64,000 nucleotides of DNA from Palsa-506 sp963786975. Lineage in GTDB: Bacteria; Actinomycetota; Actinomycetes; Streptosporangiales; Streptosporangiaceae. Below are positions 27,065 through 35,879 of this stretch, piece after piece (position 1 is the first letter of the stretch; each line of letters starts with the position of its first letter). Position numbers and translations under genes: made by a program. Location of the stretch: positions 372,001-436,000 of the forward strand of contig CAWBBE010000008.1 in the NCBI GenBank assembly GCA_963786975.1. Reading direction: 5' to 3'. The notes below the pieces were generated by a model, which saw only the letters and a program-made list of their open reading frames with translations, was not told where the DNA came from and ran no database searches.

Positions 27065-28297
27065 CTAGCCGTCCGCCAGGCCCAGTCCGGCTAACGGCCC
27101 GCTGACCGGCGCGGTGGCCGGGCAAAGGAAGAAGGCGGCGGCGAGCAGGACGCCGGTGACGGACAGCGCGTTCAGCACCCCCACCCGGTCGGCCAGGAAC
27201 CCGATGGCCGGCGGGCCCGCCAGGAAGGCCGCGTAGCCGATCGAGGAAGCGGTGGCGACCCGGCCGGCCGCATACCGGGGATCGTCGGCGGCGGCGGACA
27301 GGCCGACCGGGAAGCCGAGCGACGTGCCGAGCCCCATCAGCGCGGCGCCGGCCGCCGCGGCCGGCAGGAACCCGCCGAAGGCGATCAGCAGCAGGCCGGC
27401 CAGCGCCGTGACGGCACAGACCCGCAGCGCCAGGACCCGGCCGCAGCGGTCGATGAGCCGCGGGCCGAACCAGCGGCCGGCCGTCATCGCGGCCAGGAAG
27501 ACCGCGAAGGTAGCGGTACCGACGGCGGCGGCCGTGTGGTAGCCATCGATGACGCCGAGGCTGAGCCAGTCGTTGCCGGCTCCCTCGATGATCGTCACGC
27601 ACAGCACGAACAGGCCGATCAGCAGGGTCCGCTTCTCGGCCCACGCCGCGAGCGGACCGCGCCGGGCAGCGGCCTTGCCCCGGGCGGCCGGGCCGCGGGC
27701 GGGCGGCAGGAACCGGCGGGCCGCGACCGGCACGGCCGCCCCCACGACCAGCGCGACCACCAGCAGGTGCGCGGTCACCGGCACGCCCGCGGCGACCAGG
27801 GCCGTCCCGATGGCCGCCCCGGCCACCGTGCCGACGCTCCACCCGGCGTGGAACTTCGGCATGATCGCCCGGCCGAGCGCGCGTTCGACGGCGGCGCCCT
27901 GCACGTTCATCGCCACGTCCCAGCCGCCGGTGCCGAAGCCGAACAGGAACAGCCCGGCCGTCACCGGCGGGATGCCATGCCGGTAGCCGACCGCGACGAC
28001 GGCCAGCCCGGCCGCCGCGGTGAGCGACATCGCGGCTGTCGCGCGCGTTTCGCCGAACCGGGTGATGAGCACCCCGGACAGCGGAATCGCGACCGCCGCG
28101 CCGATCGCCGCGCACAGCAAGATCAGGCCAAGCACGCCCGGGGTTACCCGCAGCTGGGCCCGGACCTGCGGAATCCGCGAAGCCCAGCTGGCGAAGGCGA
28201 AGCCGGCCCCGATGAACACGAGGTAGACCGCGTTCCTGGCCTGGCGGAGCCGCGCGGAATCGGCCACCGGCGCCGCCTGCTGATGGCCGCCGGTCAT
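27065..28297 (-). CDS. MFS transporter (YbjJ/FucP-like subgroup)
   Basis: 410 residues, 12 predicted helices. It contains FIGAGFAFASWASRIPQVRA at helix 1, GVLITRFGETRATA as motif A, FGFGTGGWDVAMNVQGAAVER in helix 4 and the second-half motif GRWFGPRLIDRCGRVLALR. The W-D-V-A-M-N-x-x-A/G pattern is characteristic of the YbjJ-like group of uncharacterised MFS proteins. The substrate is unknown. It is convergent with xth and co-directional with the downstream maleylpyruvate-isomerase-like gene's strand. Confidence 0.85.
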   Translation of the reverse strand: MTGGHQQAAPVADSARLRQARNAVYLVFIGAGFAFASWASRIPQVRAQLRVTPGVLGLILLCAAIGAAVAIPLSGVLITRFGETRATAAMSLTAAAGLAVVAVGYRHGIPPVTAGLFLFGFGTGGWDVAMNVQGAAVERALGRAIMPKFHAGWSVGTVAGAAIGTALVAAGVPVTAHLLVVALVVGAAVPVAARRFLPPARGPAARGKAAARRGPLAAWAEKRTLLIGLFVLCVTIIEGAGNDWLSLGVIDGYHTAAAVGTATFAVFLAAMTAGRWFGPRLIDRCGRVLALRVCAVTALAGLLLIAFGGFLPAAAAGAALMGLGTSLGFPVGLSAAADDPRYAAGRVATASSIGYAAFLAGPPAIGFLADRVGVLNALSVTGVLLAAAFFLCPATAPVSGPLAGLGLADG

Positions 28298-28396
28298 CGA
28301 TGCCGGGTCAGCGGGCCGCCGCGGCTGGCACCGTTCCCGACGTACATCTGGCCCAGTTTGCCATAGCGGACAATCCGGTCCTGCTGCCCGGCCGGG

Positions 28397-29187
28397 TCAG
28401 GGCAGCAGGCTCATCGACTCCAGCACCCGCTGGCCGAGCCGGCCGTCGCCGGTGACGGCGGCGTCGCCGGGCACGTCGCTGCGCCCCCCGGCGAGGGCGG
28501 CGAAGGTGGTCACCGGAATGGTGATGGTCACGGTGGCGTGCCGCGGGCCGACGGCCGGCCCCGGCCGCCGGCCACCTCGATCACCACCGGAGCCCGATCG
28601 CCAATGCGGAACGCGACCCGGGCGCCGTCCGGCGCGGCGGCCCGCTTGCCGACCACGTAGGGGAGGAACCGGGTGAGGTAGCCCACGGCCTCATCGACGT
28701 CCGGCCCCTCGCCGTGCCCGGGCAGCCCAGCGGCCCGGCGGATGTCCTGCTCGTGCATCCAGCTGTCCATGACGCGCAGGGTAAGCAGGTCCGCCACGGT
28801 GCCCGGGCCGACCGCGGTGCTGGCCGGCCCGGCGAGATCCTCCTCGGTCAGCTGGCGCAGCTGGGCCAGCCGCTCGGCGGTGACCTCACGAAACTCGCCG
28901 AGCACGGCGGCACCGGACCGGGCCCGGCGGGCTTCCACGCCGATCTCGTTGGCCCGGCCGAGTTCGTTCCGCAGGTACGGGAGCGGTCCGGGCTGGTCCT
29001 CGGGAGCAGGCCGGCCGATCGCGCGCGCCTCGTAGTCCACCAGGTGCGAGACGAGATCCTTGATGGTCCATCCCGGGCAGCCGGTAGGCAGCTGCCACTG
29101 GCGGTCCGGCAGGCCCGAGCACAGCCGGTCGATCGATGCCCAGACGGCGGCCAGGTTCTCGACCGAGGTGTGCACGGCGCCCTCCAT
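28397..29187 (-). pseudogene. Maleylpyruvate isomerase family (DinB-like) protein, frameshifted near C-terminus
   Basis: ATG 29187 has AGGA eight bases upstream. The N-terminal mycothiol-dependent maleylpyruvate isomerase-like domain shows WQLPTGCPGWTIKDLVSHLVDYE and LLTLRVMDSWMHEQDIRRA, with the conserved His and Glu/Asp residues of the metal-binding DinB fold. The frame stops at 28528, but one missing base near 28555 leads into TVTITIPVTTFAALAGGR and VTGDGRLGQRVLESMSLLP, which is the expected C-terminal domain ending at 28397. Function by family: thiol-dependent (mycothiol) transfer or detoxification. Confidence 0.8.
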
Positions 29188-29254
29188 GGGTTTCATCCTG
29201 CCGCTGCCGCCCGGCCGGCGCTGAGCCGCCGGCGGCACCAGCTGGCCGCGGCGG

Positions 29255-29868
29255 CTAGCCGGCCGCGCCGGGACAGCCGGGCGGCTGCCCGGCCCGGTCG
29301 CGGGCGACCAGGTCGCGGACCTGCGCGGCCAGTGTCGCAGCCGAGGTGAGCCGGTTGTCGATGGCGGCATGCGGGGCGGCCGGCTCGGTCCCGAGCCGCA
29401 TGCTGGCGGCGAACCGGCCGAAGTCCGCCAGCTTCGCGGTGTCCCGCGGGGATCCGCGGGCCGCCAGCCGGCTGCGCAGGGTGTCCGCGTCGGACCGGAC
29501 CCAGACCAGCCGGACCGTTCCGCCGCCGAGGTCCGCGACCCACGAGTGCCAGCGGCGGGCGTCGTGGATTTGCCGGGTGAACGGCGCGGACAGCAGCACC
29601 GGGCAGCCGTGTGAGCGGATCTCGCGGGCGGCGGCGGTCATCCCGCGGTACTCGTGCACCTTGACGTGCTCGTCGTACCAGGGGCCCTCGCGCTCGCCGG
29701 ACGGGCGGCCGGCTGCCGCCAGCGTCGCTGCCACGAACGACCCGTACATGGTGTCCTTGTCCAGCAGCGCCGGGCCGGCGCCAGGGCGGCCAGCAGCAGG
29801 CCAGCCACGGTGGTCTTGCCGGATCCCGGCGGCCCGGCCACTACCCAGGCGGCTGCCGGGACGGTCAT
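29255..29868 (-). pseudogene. P-loop NTPase/small-molecule kinase-like protein, frameshifted
   Basis: The first frame (ATG 29868) has Walker A VVAGPPGSGKTTVAGLLLA; the second frame continues MYGSFVAATLAAAGRPSGEREGPWYDEHV to the end (LVWVRSDADTLRSRLAARGS, a lid-like region). One missing G near 29772 explains the break (ALLDKDTMYG expected). It resembles AAA_33/shikimate-kinase-like ATP-binding proteins acting on small molecules. The substrate is unknown. Confidence 0.75.
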
Positions 29869-29948
29869 GGACCGATGATGCCAGGCCGGGCCGGCCCCCG
29901 GCGGCGGCGGGCTTCCGGGCGGGCCGGCGGACGCCGCCGAGAGCGCGG

Positions 29949-31985
29949 CTACCGGTCCAGCTCCTTCGACACCATCGTCAGCAGCTCGTACCTCGCCACC
30001 GGCTTGGCGTCCTGGTTGGTCACCTCGACGTCCCAGCGGACCTCGCCGTAGTCGGCGTTCTCCCGCGGCGTGATCTGCTTGGCGGTCAGCGCCACGGTCA
30101 GCTCGTCGCCCGGCTTGACCGGGGTGACGAAGCGCAGGTTCTCCAGGCCGTAGTTGGCCAGCACCGGCCCGGGCTCGGGCGAGACGAATAGCCCGGCGGC
30201 GAACGACAGGATCAGGTACCCGTGCGCGACGATCCCGCCGAACAGCGGATTCGCCGCCGCGGCGGCCGCGTCGGTATGGGCGTAGAAGGTATCGCCGGTG
30301 AACTCGGCGAAGTGGTCCACGTCCGCCTGGGTGACCACGCGCGGCCCGGCGAGCACGCAGTCGCCGACCTTCAGCTCGGCCAGCGACTTGCGGAACGGGT
30401 GCACGGTGTCATCCCCGCGCCGGCCGCCGGGCACCCATCGGCCGGTGACCGCGCCCAGCACGGTCGGGCTGCCCTGGACGGCGGTCCGCTGCATGTGGTG
30501 CAGCACGCTGCGGATGCCGCCGAGTTCCTCGCCGCCGCCCGCCCGGCCGGGACCGCCGTGCACGAGGGCCGGCAGCGGCGAGCCGTGCCCGGTCGACTCG
30601 GCGGCATCCTCGGCGTCCAGCACCAGAAGCCTGCCGTGCCAGGGCGCGACGCCGAGCACCACGTCGCGGGCGAAGCCGGCGTCCCCGGTCACCACCGATC
30701 CGGCGAGGCTGCCGTCGCCGCGCGCGGCGAGATCGATCACCTGCCCGGCCGAGGTATACGGCAGCACCGTGCACACCGGCCCGAATGCCTCCACCTCATG
30801 CGGCTCGGCCCGGTCCGGGTCGTCGGCGCGCAGCAGCACCGGCGAGATGAACGCGCCCCGCTCGGCATCCGCGCCCGTGACCTCGACCCGCTCCGGGTCG
30901 CCGTAAACGATCCGCCCGGCGCTGAGCAGGGCCTTCAGCGAGCGCCGGACCTCTTCCCGCTGCTCCAGGCTGGCCAGCGGCCCCATCCGCACGCCGGGGC
31001 TGGCCGGGTTGCCGACGGTCACCCTGGCCAGCCGGTCGCCCGCCGCCTGGATGACGTCGTCCATCATCCCGGCCGGCACGAACGCGCGGCGGATCGCGGT
31101 GCACTTCTGCCCGGCCTTCACCGTCATCTCGGTGACCAGCTGCCGGACGTACAGGTCGAACTCCGCCGTTCCCGGCGCCGCGTCCGGCCCCAGCACGGAC
31201 ATGTTCAGCGAGTCGGCCTCGGCATTGAACCGCACCGAGTTGCGGACGATCACCGGGTGCGCGCGCAGCTTCCGCGCTGTCCCGGCGGAGCCGGTGAACG
31301 AGACAAGATCCTGGCTGGTCAGATGATCGAGCAGATCGCCGGTGCTGCCGCAGACCAGCTGCACGGAGCCGTCCGGCAGCAGGCCGGATGCCACGATCAG
31401 CTCGACCAGGCGCGCGGTCAGGTAGGCCGTCTGGCTGGCCGGCTTCACCAGCGTCGGCACCCCGGCCAGGAAGGCGGGCGCGAGCTTCTCCAGCGGGCCC
31501 CACACCGGGAAGTTGAACGCGTTGATCTGGACCGCCACCCCGCGCAGCGGCACGGCGATGTGCTGGCCGACGAAGGTGCCGCCGCGGCCCAGCGGCTCGA
31601 CGTTGCCGTCGACGTAGACCGTGGCGTTCGGCAGCTCCCTGGTGCCCTTGCTCGCGTAGCCGAACAGCACGCCGATGCCGCCGTCCACGTCGAACTTCGA
31701 GTCCCCGAGGGTCGCCCCGGTCCTGGCCGAGAGCGCGTAAAGCTCGTCGCGGTGCTCGCGCAGGTACCCGGCCAGCGATTTCAGCAGCGCGGCGCGCTGG
31801 TGGAAGGTGAGCTCACGCAGCACCGGGCCGCCGGCCGCCCGGCCGTATTCGAGCGCGGCGGCCATGTCGATGCCGGCCGAGGTGATCCGGGTGATCTCCG
31901 CGCCGGTCGCCGCGTCGTACAGCGGCCTGCCGTCGCCCTCCGGCGCGTGCCACCGGCCCGAGACGTAGCTGCGAAGTGTTGTCAT
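29949..31985 (-). CDS. paaZ: Bifunctional PaaZ: oxepin-CoA hydrolase/semialdehyde dehydrogenase
   Basis: 678 residues. The N-terminal aldehyde-dehydrogenase domain (about 1-520) contains NAFNFPVWGPLEKLAPAFLAG, SFTGSAGTARKL and the catalytic Cys in VKAGQKCTAIRRAFVPAG. The C-terminal MaoC-like hotdog domain (about 530-678) contains FAEFTGDTFYAHTDAAA and GGIVAHGYLILSFAAGLF, the hydratase Asp/His pair. The enzyme opens oxepin-CoA and oxidises the resulting semialdehyde in phenylacetate catabolism. No other paa gene is in this window, so it is an orphan here; related ring-opening roles are possible. AAGGAG precedes the ATG. Confidence 0.93.
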   Translation of the reverse strand: MTTLRSYVSGRWHAPEGDGRPLYDAATGAEITRITSAGIDMAAALEYGRAAGGPVLRELTFHQRAALLKSLAGYLREHRDELYALSARTGATLGDSKFDVDGGIGVLFGYASKGTRELPNATVYVDGNVEPLGRGGTFVGQHIAVPLRGVAVQINAFNFPVWGPLEKLAPAFLAGVPTLVKPASQTAYLTARLVELIVASGLLPDGSVQLVCGSTGDLLDHLTSQDLVSFTGSAGTARKLRAHPVIVRNSVRFNAEADSLNMSVLGPDAAPGTAEFDLYVRQLVTEMTVKAGQKCTAIRRAFVPAGMMDDVIQAAGDRLARVTVGNPASPGVRMGPLASLEQREEVRRSLKALLSAGRIVYGDPERVEVTGADAERGAFISPVLLRADDPDRAEPHEVEAFGPVCTVLPYTSAGQVIDLAARGDGSLAGSVVTGDAGFARDVVLGVAPWHGRLLVLDAEDAAESTGHGSPLPALVHGGPGRAGGGEELGGIRSVLHHMQRTAVQGSPTVLGAVTGRWVPGGRRGDDTVHPFRKSLAELKVGDCVLAGPRVVTQADVDHFAEFTGDTFYAHTDAAAAAANPLFGGIVAHGYLILSFAAGLFVSPEPGPVLANYGLENLRFVTPVKPGDELTVALTAKQITPRENADYGEVRWDVEVTNQDAKPVARYELLTMVSKELDR

Positions 31986-32402
31986 GCAGGCAGAGCTCCT
32001 TGGAAATGGTCACCTGACGCCATTTCTTAACAGTAACGTGACAACCTCGGCCGGCCGAACGGCCGGCCTGGCGGCGGTGCACCTCTGTAGAAAAGTCCGG
32101 GAAGGCTTCGCCGGACGTTCTCCCCGCCAGGCCGCGGCGCCCACGGGGGCAGGCCGCTCCCGGCCAGGCCGTCGGGCGCGGCGCGTCGCGGGCCGGCCGC
32201 CCGGCCAGGCCGACGGGCCGCCAGACCGCGGCTCTGGCCGCCCCCGGCCAGGCTGGCGGGCTGCCAGGCCGCGGCTCGCCGCGGGCCGGCCTGGCCCCGC
32301 CGGGCTCGTATCAGCGGGCCGGGCCCGCCCTCTGCATACATAAGTGCAGGGAACCGGCCCGCGATGGCTGCCCGGCCCGCGGCGGCCACCAGGAGGTGCA
32401 AC
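31986..32402. other. Gene-free stretch with paaZ promoter region
   Basis: About 417 bases. The first 60 bases, including CATTTCTTAACAGTAACGTGACAAC, are AT-richer and probably hold the paaZ promoter. The rest is highly GC-rich; the frames through it are low-complexity Arg/Gly/Pro and not supported as genes. Confidence 0.4.
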
Positions 32403-32516
32403 TTGCTGACTCTCGACGATGCCGTCGGCGCGGCGGGCCGTCCGGTGCTGACTGTCAGGCACCGGTCCCGGACCCGGCCGCCCGGTCCGCGGGCACGGGG
32501 CGGTGGCCTGCGATGA
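32403..32516 (+). CDS. Short ORF coupled to next gene
   Basis: A TTG start at 32403 with a near-perfect AGGAGG six bases upstream (32391-32396), followed by 37 codons (start read as Met: MLTLDDAVGAAGRPVLTVRH, then a basic tail). Its TGA overlaps the ATG of the next gene (ATGA). It may encode a small protein or serve as a translated leader for the next gene. No family is recognised. Confidence 0.45.
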   Translation: MLTLDDAVGAAGRPVLTVRHRSRTRPPGPRARGGGLR

Positions 32517-33019
32517 CCCGGCTGAACGTGACCGAGGCGCGGTGCGAGGCGCTGTTCGCGTCCTGGCTGCAGCCATCGGATGCGCCGACCGCCTCGGTGC
32601 TGTCGGACGCAATCAGCCGGACCGTGCGGCAGCTCGGCATCGCCGGCTGCGCCGGCCGGATGGCCCAGGAGTTCGGCGATCACCCTGAGGCGGCCCGTGA
32701 CCGCATGCGGTGGATCCGCCAGCTGGCCGGCGAGGTACCCGGTGGCTCCCCGCCAGCCACCGGCCGGGCCGCCCCGGGCGCCGCGGTAACGCGCGGCCTT
32801 GACCATCGAGACGCGCCGGCCGGGGCAATGCCGGCCGGGGCGGTGCCGGCCGGGGCGGTGCCGGCCGGGGCGGTGCCGGCCGGGGCGATGCCGGCCGGGG
32901 CAATGCCGGCCGGGGCAATGCCGGCCGGGCCCGGTGCCGCCGGCCCCCGGTGCCGCCCGCGCCCGCGCCGCCCGCGCCCGGTGCCGCCCCGCCGCCAGCG
33001 CGACCCCGCGACCCACTAA
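32513..33019 (+). CDS. Small protein with C-terminal PAGA[MV] tandem repeat
   Basis: 168 residues from the ATG at 32513 that overlaps the upstream stop. The N-terminal 75 residues (RLNVTEARCEALFASWLQPS, then LSDAISRTVRQLGIAGCAGRMAQEFGDHPEAA) resemble a common short actinobacterial protein of unknown function, mostly helical. The C-terminal half holds eight pentapeptides PAGAM/PAGAV encoded by a 15-bp tandem repeat, then Arg/Pro-rich sequence. Repeat-number variation would change protein length without changing frame. Confidence 0.65.
   Translation: MTRLNVTEARCEALFASWLQPSDAPTASVLSDAISRTVRQLGIAGCAGRMAQEFGDHPEAARDRMRWIRQLAGEVPGGSPPATGRAAPGAAVTRGLDHRDAPAGAMPAGAVPAGAVPAGAVPAGAMPAGAMPAGAMPAGPGAAGPRCRPRPRRPRPVPPRRQRDPATH
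32812..32935 (+). repeat. 15-bp tandem repeat, about eight copies
   Basis: The unit GCCGGCCGGGGCRRT is repeated in frame within the preceding gene. Copies differ only at the RRT positions (aat, ggt, gat). It has no spacers, so it is not a CRISPR array. Confidence 0.85.
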
Positions 33020-33052
33020 CACCACATTCCACATCAGTCACACCAACCCCAA

Positions 33053-33115
33053 GATCAAACTAGCGGTTCAGAAAAGTCCGGTGATAGCCGGACGGATCTG
33101 AACCGCTGCTTGATC
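33053..33115. terminator. Long interrupted hairpin between convergent genes
   Basis: GATCAA-GCGGTTCAGA-GTCCGG pairs with CCGGAC-TCTGAACCGC-TTGATC in order, with 3-4 base internal loops and a 6-base terminal loop. It lies between the convergent genes ending at 33019 and 33195, so a bidirectional terminator is likely. A near-copy of its right arm (one mismatch in 20) is repeated at 33137-33156. Confidence 0.6.
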
Positions 33116-33136
33116 GGGCGGTGAAGGGGGCCGCTG

Positions 33137-33156
33137 CCGGACGGATCTGGACCGCT
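33137..33156 (+). repeat. Direct repeat of hairpin arm 33088-33107
   Basis: CCGGACGGATCTGGACCGCT differs from 33088-33107 by a single base. This could be a decayed second copy of the hairpin. Confidence 0.6.
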
Positions 33157-33194
33157 GGGCGGAACCCGAGTGGCGGCAGCGGCCCGGCCGGACC

Positions 33195-34409
33195 CTAGCG
33201 CCGCCGTCCCCCCGCGCCCGGTCGCCACCACCGAGTCCGGACGGCGGCCAGGTAGGTATGCGGGGCGCCGCTGCTCGCCGGGACGTAGAGCCCCATCACC
33301 CGGTTCAGGTACACGGCATTCCCGGTGGTGACCATGCAGCCGCCGGCGCACAGCGGGCTGGCGGCGACATTGACGGGGTACCACCTGGCCCGGCCGAAGG
33401 ATCCGTTCCGGGCATTAACCGGGACGAAGGCCATCGACACCGGCTGGGCCGAGCTCATGGCCACGAGATGGAAACCGCCCGTCACGGCCGTGATTCCCTC
33501 GAAATGCGTGACCGCCGCCCGGGCGTTGCCGTAGCTGAAGTACCTCGGCGGACCGAAGGCCCCGGTCCGCTCGTTGTAGTTCATCAGGAAGCCCTGCTTT
33601 GCTCCCGAGGCCGCCGAGCCGCCGGCCAGCGTGTATTTCGGGCTGCCGTCCCCGCCGTCCTGCCAGATGCCGTAGAGCGTGGTCTGGCTCGACATGCTGC
33701 CGCCGAGGTCGAGCAGCGTCCACCGCCGCCTGGCCATGTTGTAGATGAACGCATTGGCGGAAACCGGGCCGCCGGGCACGCTGGGGTTCAGGTCGTAGTT
33801 GCCGACCACCAGGTTGCCCATCGTGCTGTGCGCGATGGTGTCCATCACGAAGCAGTTGACCCGCCGGGCGGGGCAGGCCCGCACGTGCCCGACCGTGTGG
33901 CTGCCATCGGCGGGCACCGCGATGGGCGTCCAGGATCCGCCCAGTCCGCTTACCGGCCCCAGGTAGATCATGCCCTGGTTGAGCACCCCGAAGGGGGCCG
34001 CCGACGACTGGTAGCTGCCGACCGCGCGAACCTGGCCGGCCGGGATCGTCGCCGGGTTGACGGAGTGGGTATCAGGACCGTAGAACGTCGCTGAGGTCAC
34101 CCCGGGGAACGGCGGCGTCAGCACCGACACCGCGGCGCCCGCGGCGGCGCCGGTGAGGCGTCCCCGGTACAGGAACGGATCGGCCTGCGCGCCGTTTCCG
34201 GTCGATACCGAACCGGTCAGGACGACATTCTTATTCGCCGCGCCCCGGACGCCGGTGACTATGTCCCCGGTTCGCAGGATCGCGGAGATAGCGTCGTTAT
34301 TGTGCCTGTTGTCACGGCCCGCCGGGCTGGCCAGGGCCGGCCCGGCGGAGATTATCAAGAGCGCGGCGGCTCCGCCGAGCAGCGTCGGAACAATTCTTGC
34401 GGTCTGCAT
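33195..34409 (-). CDS. Secreted protein of unknown function
   Basis: 404 residues from the ATG at 34409, which gives a clean signal peptide (MQTARIVPTLLGGAAALLIISAGPALA). The mature part is Gly/Ala/Ser/Asn-rich with many short strands and repeated aromatic motifs (TATFYGPDTH-like, NAFIYNMARRRWTLLDLGG, LYGIWQDGGDG, GITAVTGGFHLVAMS), resembling propeller or HAF-type extracellular repeats, but no family is certain. A single Cys pair near residues 356-360 (PLCAGGCMV) could form a disulfide. It ends in a basic RTRWWRPGAGGRRR tail. Confidence 0.6.
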   Translation of the reverse strand: MQTARIVPTLLGGAAALLIISAGPALASPAGRDNRHNNDAISAILRTGDIVTGVRGAANKNVVLTGSVSTGNGAQADPFLYRGRLTGAAAGAAVSVLTPPFPGVTSATFYGPDTHSVNPATIPAGQVRAVGSYQSSAAPFGVLNQGMIYLGPVSGLGGSWTPIAVPADGSHTVGHVRACPARRVNCFVMDTIAHSTMGNLVVGNYDLNPSVPGGPVSANAFIYNMARRRWTLLDLGGSMSSQTTLYGIWQDGGDGSPKYTLAGGSAASGAKQGFLMNYNERTGAFGPPRYFSYGNARAAVTHFEGITAVTGGFHLVAMSSAQPVSMAFVPVNARNGSFGRARWYPVNVAASPLCAGGCMVTTGNAVYLNRVMGLYVPASSGAPHTYLAAVRTRWWRPGAGGRRR

Positions 34410-34802
34410 TCCTGAACCCCCCCGTTGGTCAGCGCTAAGGATGGTGGCAGCGGGGATTGGCCATGTCAATCGACCGGACCGGCCGAGTCGCAGGTAATAC
34501 CTCCGGTTGACCTAATCCGGCCACCGGCAAGGCGACGGCGGCCGGCCCGGCCGCTGGATATCCGTGCTTGCAACGGGGCCAAACCAGCAGTGGCACCTGC
34601 CTGGCCCGGCAGCCGAACCCGGCCGGGCCCGGCCGTCGTGCATATGACACGCCGGCCGGGTTCTGGCGCCTCATTCCGGGTTCTCGCGCTCACGCCGAGT
34701 TACCTTAGGAAATGTGGGCCCATATACCATTCCGTCCCGCCCTGTCCCGGTCGCACTGGCGGCGGGCGCGCACGACGGTAGCCCTGGCAGCGCGGTGGCC
34801 GC
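34410..34802. other. Gene-free stretch
   Basis: About 393 bases upstream of the divergent secreted-protein and 76-residue protein genes. Regulatory sequence is expected; GTTGACCTAATCC near 34505 could be a -35 region. No coding evidence. Confidence 0.35.
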
Positions 34803-35033
34803 ATGATGGCTGCGGACGACGCCGTCAGCAACCCCGAGGTCGCCCCGGCTGACCATGCGGGCAGCATGCTGTGCCGGCTGCTGATCTACCACCCGGAGGT
34901 GGTCGACATCGAGATCCTCGGCCAGGCCGAGATACTCGACGGAACCATCACCTACTCACTCGGCGTGATGCTGCCCGGGGGCCGTGAGCTCTTCATCGAC
35001 GTGGAGGACGCGCCGGCCCGTCCGTCGCGCTAG
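34803..35033 (+). CDS. Small acidic hypothetical protein
   Basis: 76 residues. The core LCRLLIYHPEVVDIEILGQAEILDGTITYSLGVMLPGGRELFIDVED reads as a compact alpha/beta domain, which makes it more credible than most short frames here. There is no clear Shine-Dalgarno; two consecutive ATG codons (34803 and 34806) are possible starts. No family recognised. Confidence 0.55.
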   Translation: MMAADDAVSNPEVAPADHAGSMLCRLLIYHPEVVDIEILGQAEILDGTITYSLGVMLPGGRELFIDVEDAPARPSR

Positions 35034-35114
35034 GCACCAGCGGGGCGGCGCGCGGCGGGCGCGCCGCCAGCATGTCCGGACCTGGGCGAAGGCCGCCGGC
35101 TAGCCGCCAGCCGG

Positions 35115-35879
35115 TCATCCGGTGCCGGGATTCCGGGGCGGCCCGGTGCCCCTGGCCGTGCCCTGACGGCCAGCCGCGTCGCCTGTCCCCCGCGCGACGG
35201 CCAGCACGCCGAGGAGCGCGGCCAGCGGGGCGACCAGCGCGATGAAGTCCGACGAGGTGAGGTTGCCCAGGGCATCGAGGGCCGCGGCGAACCCGACGAT
35301 CACCAAGGCCACCGTCACCAGCCCCCAGCCGTGCAGGAACAGCCGCAGCGTGACAGGCGGCGGGGGCGACGTCACGTCCGGCACGGCGGTGACCGGCTTC
35401 GTCACGCGGCGCTCGGTCATGCCCTCGCGCACCCGCGCGGTCACCATCAGGTTGCCCGGCCGGTCAGCGATCATCAGCAGGTCGCCGGGGCAGGCCGGGT
35501 CGGGAGACTGCGAGACCGAGCCGCCGCCGGCCGCCCACGACACCACCTGCTGGCTGCCCGAGGGCCGCACGCGATAGCGAACCTGCTCGCCGGCGACCAC
35601 CGTTTCCGGCCCGTCGATGACCACCGGCGGCGCCGGCCGGGCGCCGCTGACCCCGTTGAGTCCGCCGCGGCCGGCGTCGGCGCCGCCGTCCTCATCCGCC
35701 GGCCCCGCCTCCCCGGTCACGATGAACTGGCGGCGGGCCAGCTGCTCGGCAAGCCGGATCTGGCGCACGTGCACGTTCCAGGCCATGGCCACGGTGGCCG
35801 CCGCAAGCCCGGTTGCCCCGAGGCCGAGCAGGGCGGCGATCGCCGGGTAACTGGCGCCGGCTGTTGCGATTGCGAGCAT
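35115..35879 (-). CDS. Membrane protein with Ig-like domain between transmembrane helices
   Basis: 254 residues from the ATG at 35879 (GGGAG six bases upstream; a longer frame to 35954 lacks this). Helix 1 AIAALLGLGATGLAAATVAMAW near the N-terminus, then a soluble segment whose middle (PPVVIDGPETVVAGEQVRYRVRPSGSQQVVSW to NLMVTARVREG) looks like an Ig/PKD-like beta sandwich, then helices GWGLVTVALVIVGFAAALDALG and FIALVAPLAALLGVLAVA. A membrane-anchored, surface-facing or signalling role is inference. Confidence 0.6.
   Translation of the reverse strand: MLAIATAGASYPAIAALLGLGATGLAAATVAMAWNVHVRQIRLAEQLARRQFIVTGEAGPADEDGGADAGRGGLNGVSGARPAPPVVIDGPETVVAGEQVRYRVRPSGSQQVVSWAAGGGSVSQSPDPACPGDLLMIADRPGNLMVTARVREGMTERRVTKPVTAVPDVTSPPPPVTLRLFLHGWGLVTVALVIVGFAAALDALGNLTSSDFIALVAPLAALLGVLAVARGTGDAAGRQGTARGTGPPRNPGTG

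Noticed and set aside
30222..32030. Long plus-strand frame over paaZ
   Set aside because: It is the mirror of the paaZ coding sequence in a GC-rich genome and has no domain content.
32812..32935. 15-bp repeat array as a CRISPR candidate
   Set aside because: No spacers and unit length too short; it encodes PAGA[MV] repeats in frame.
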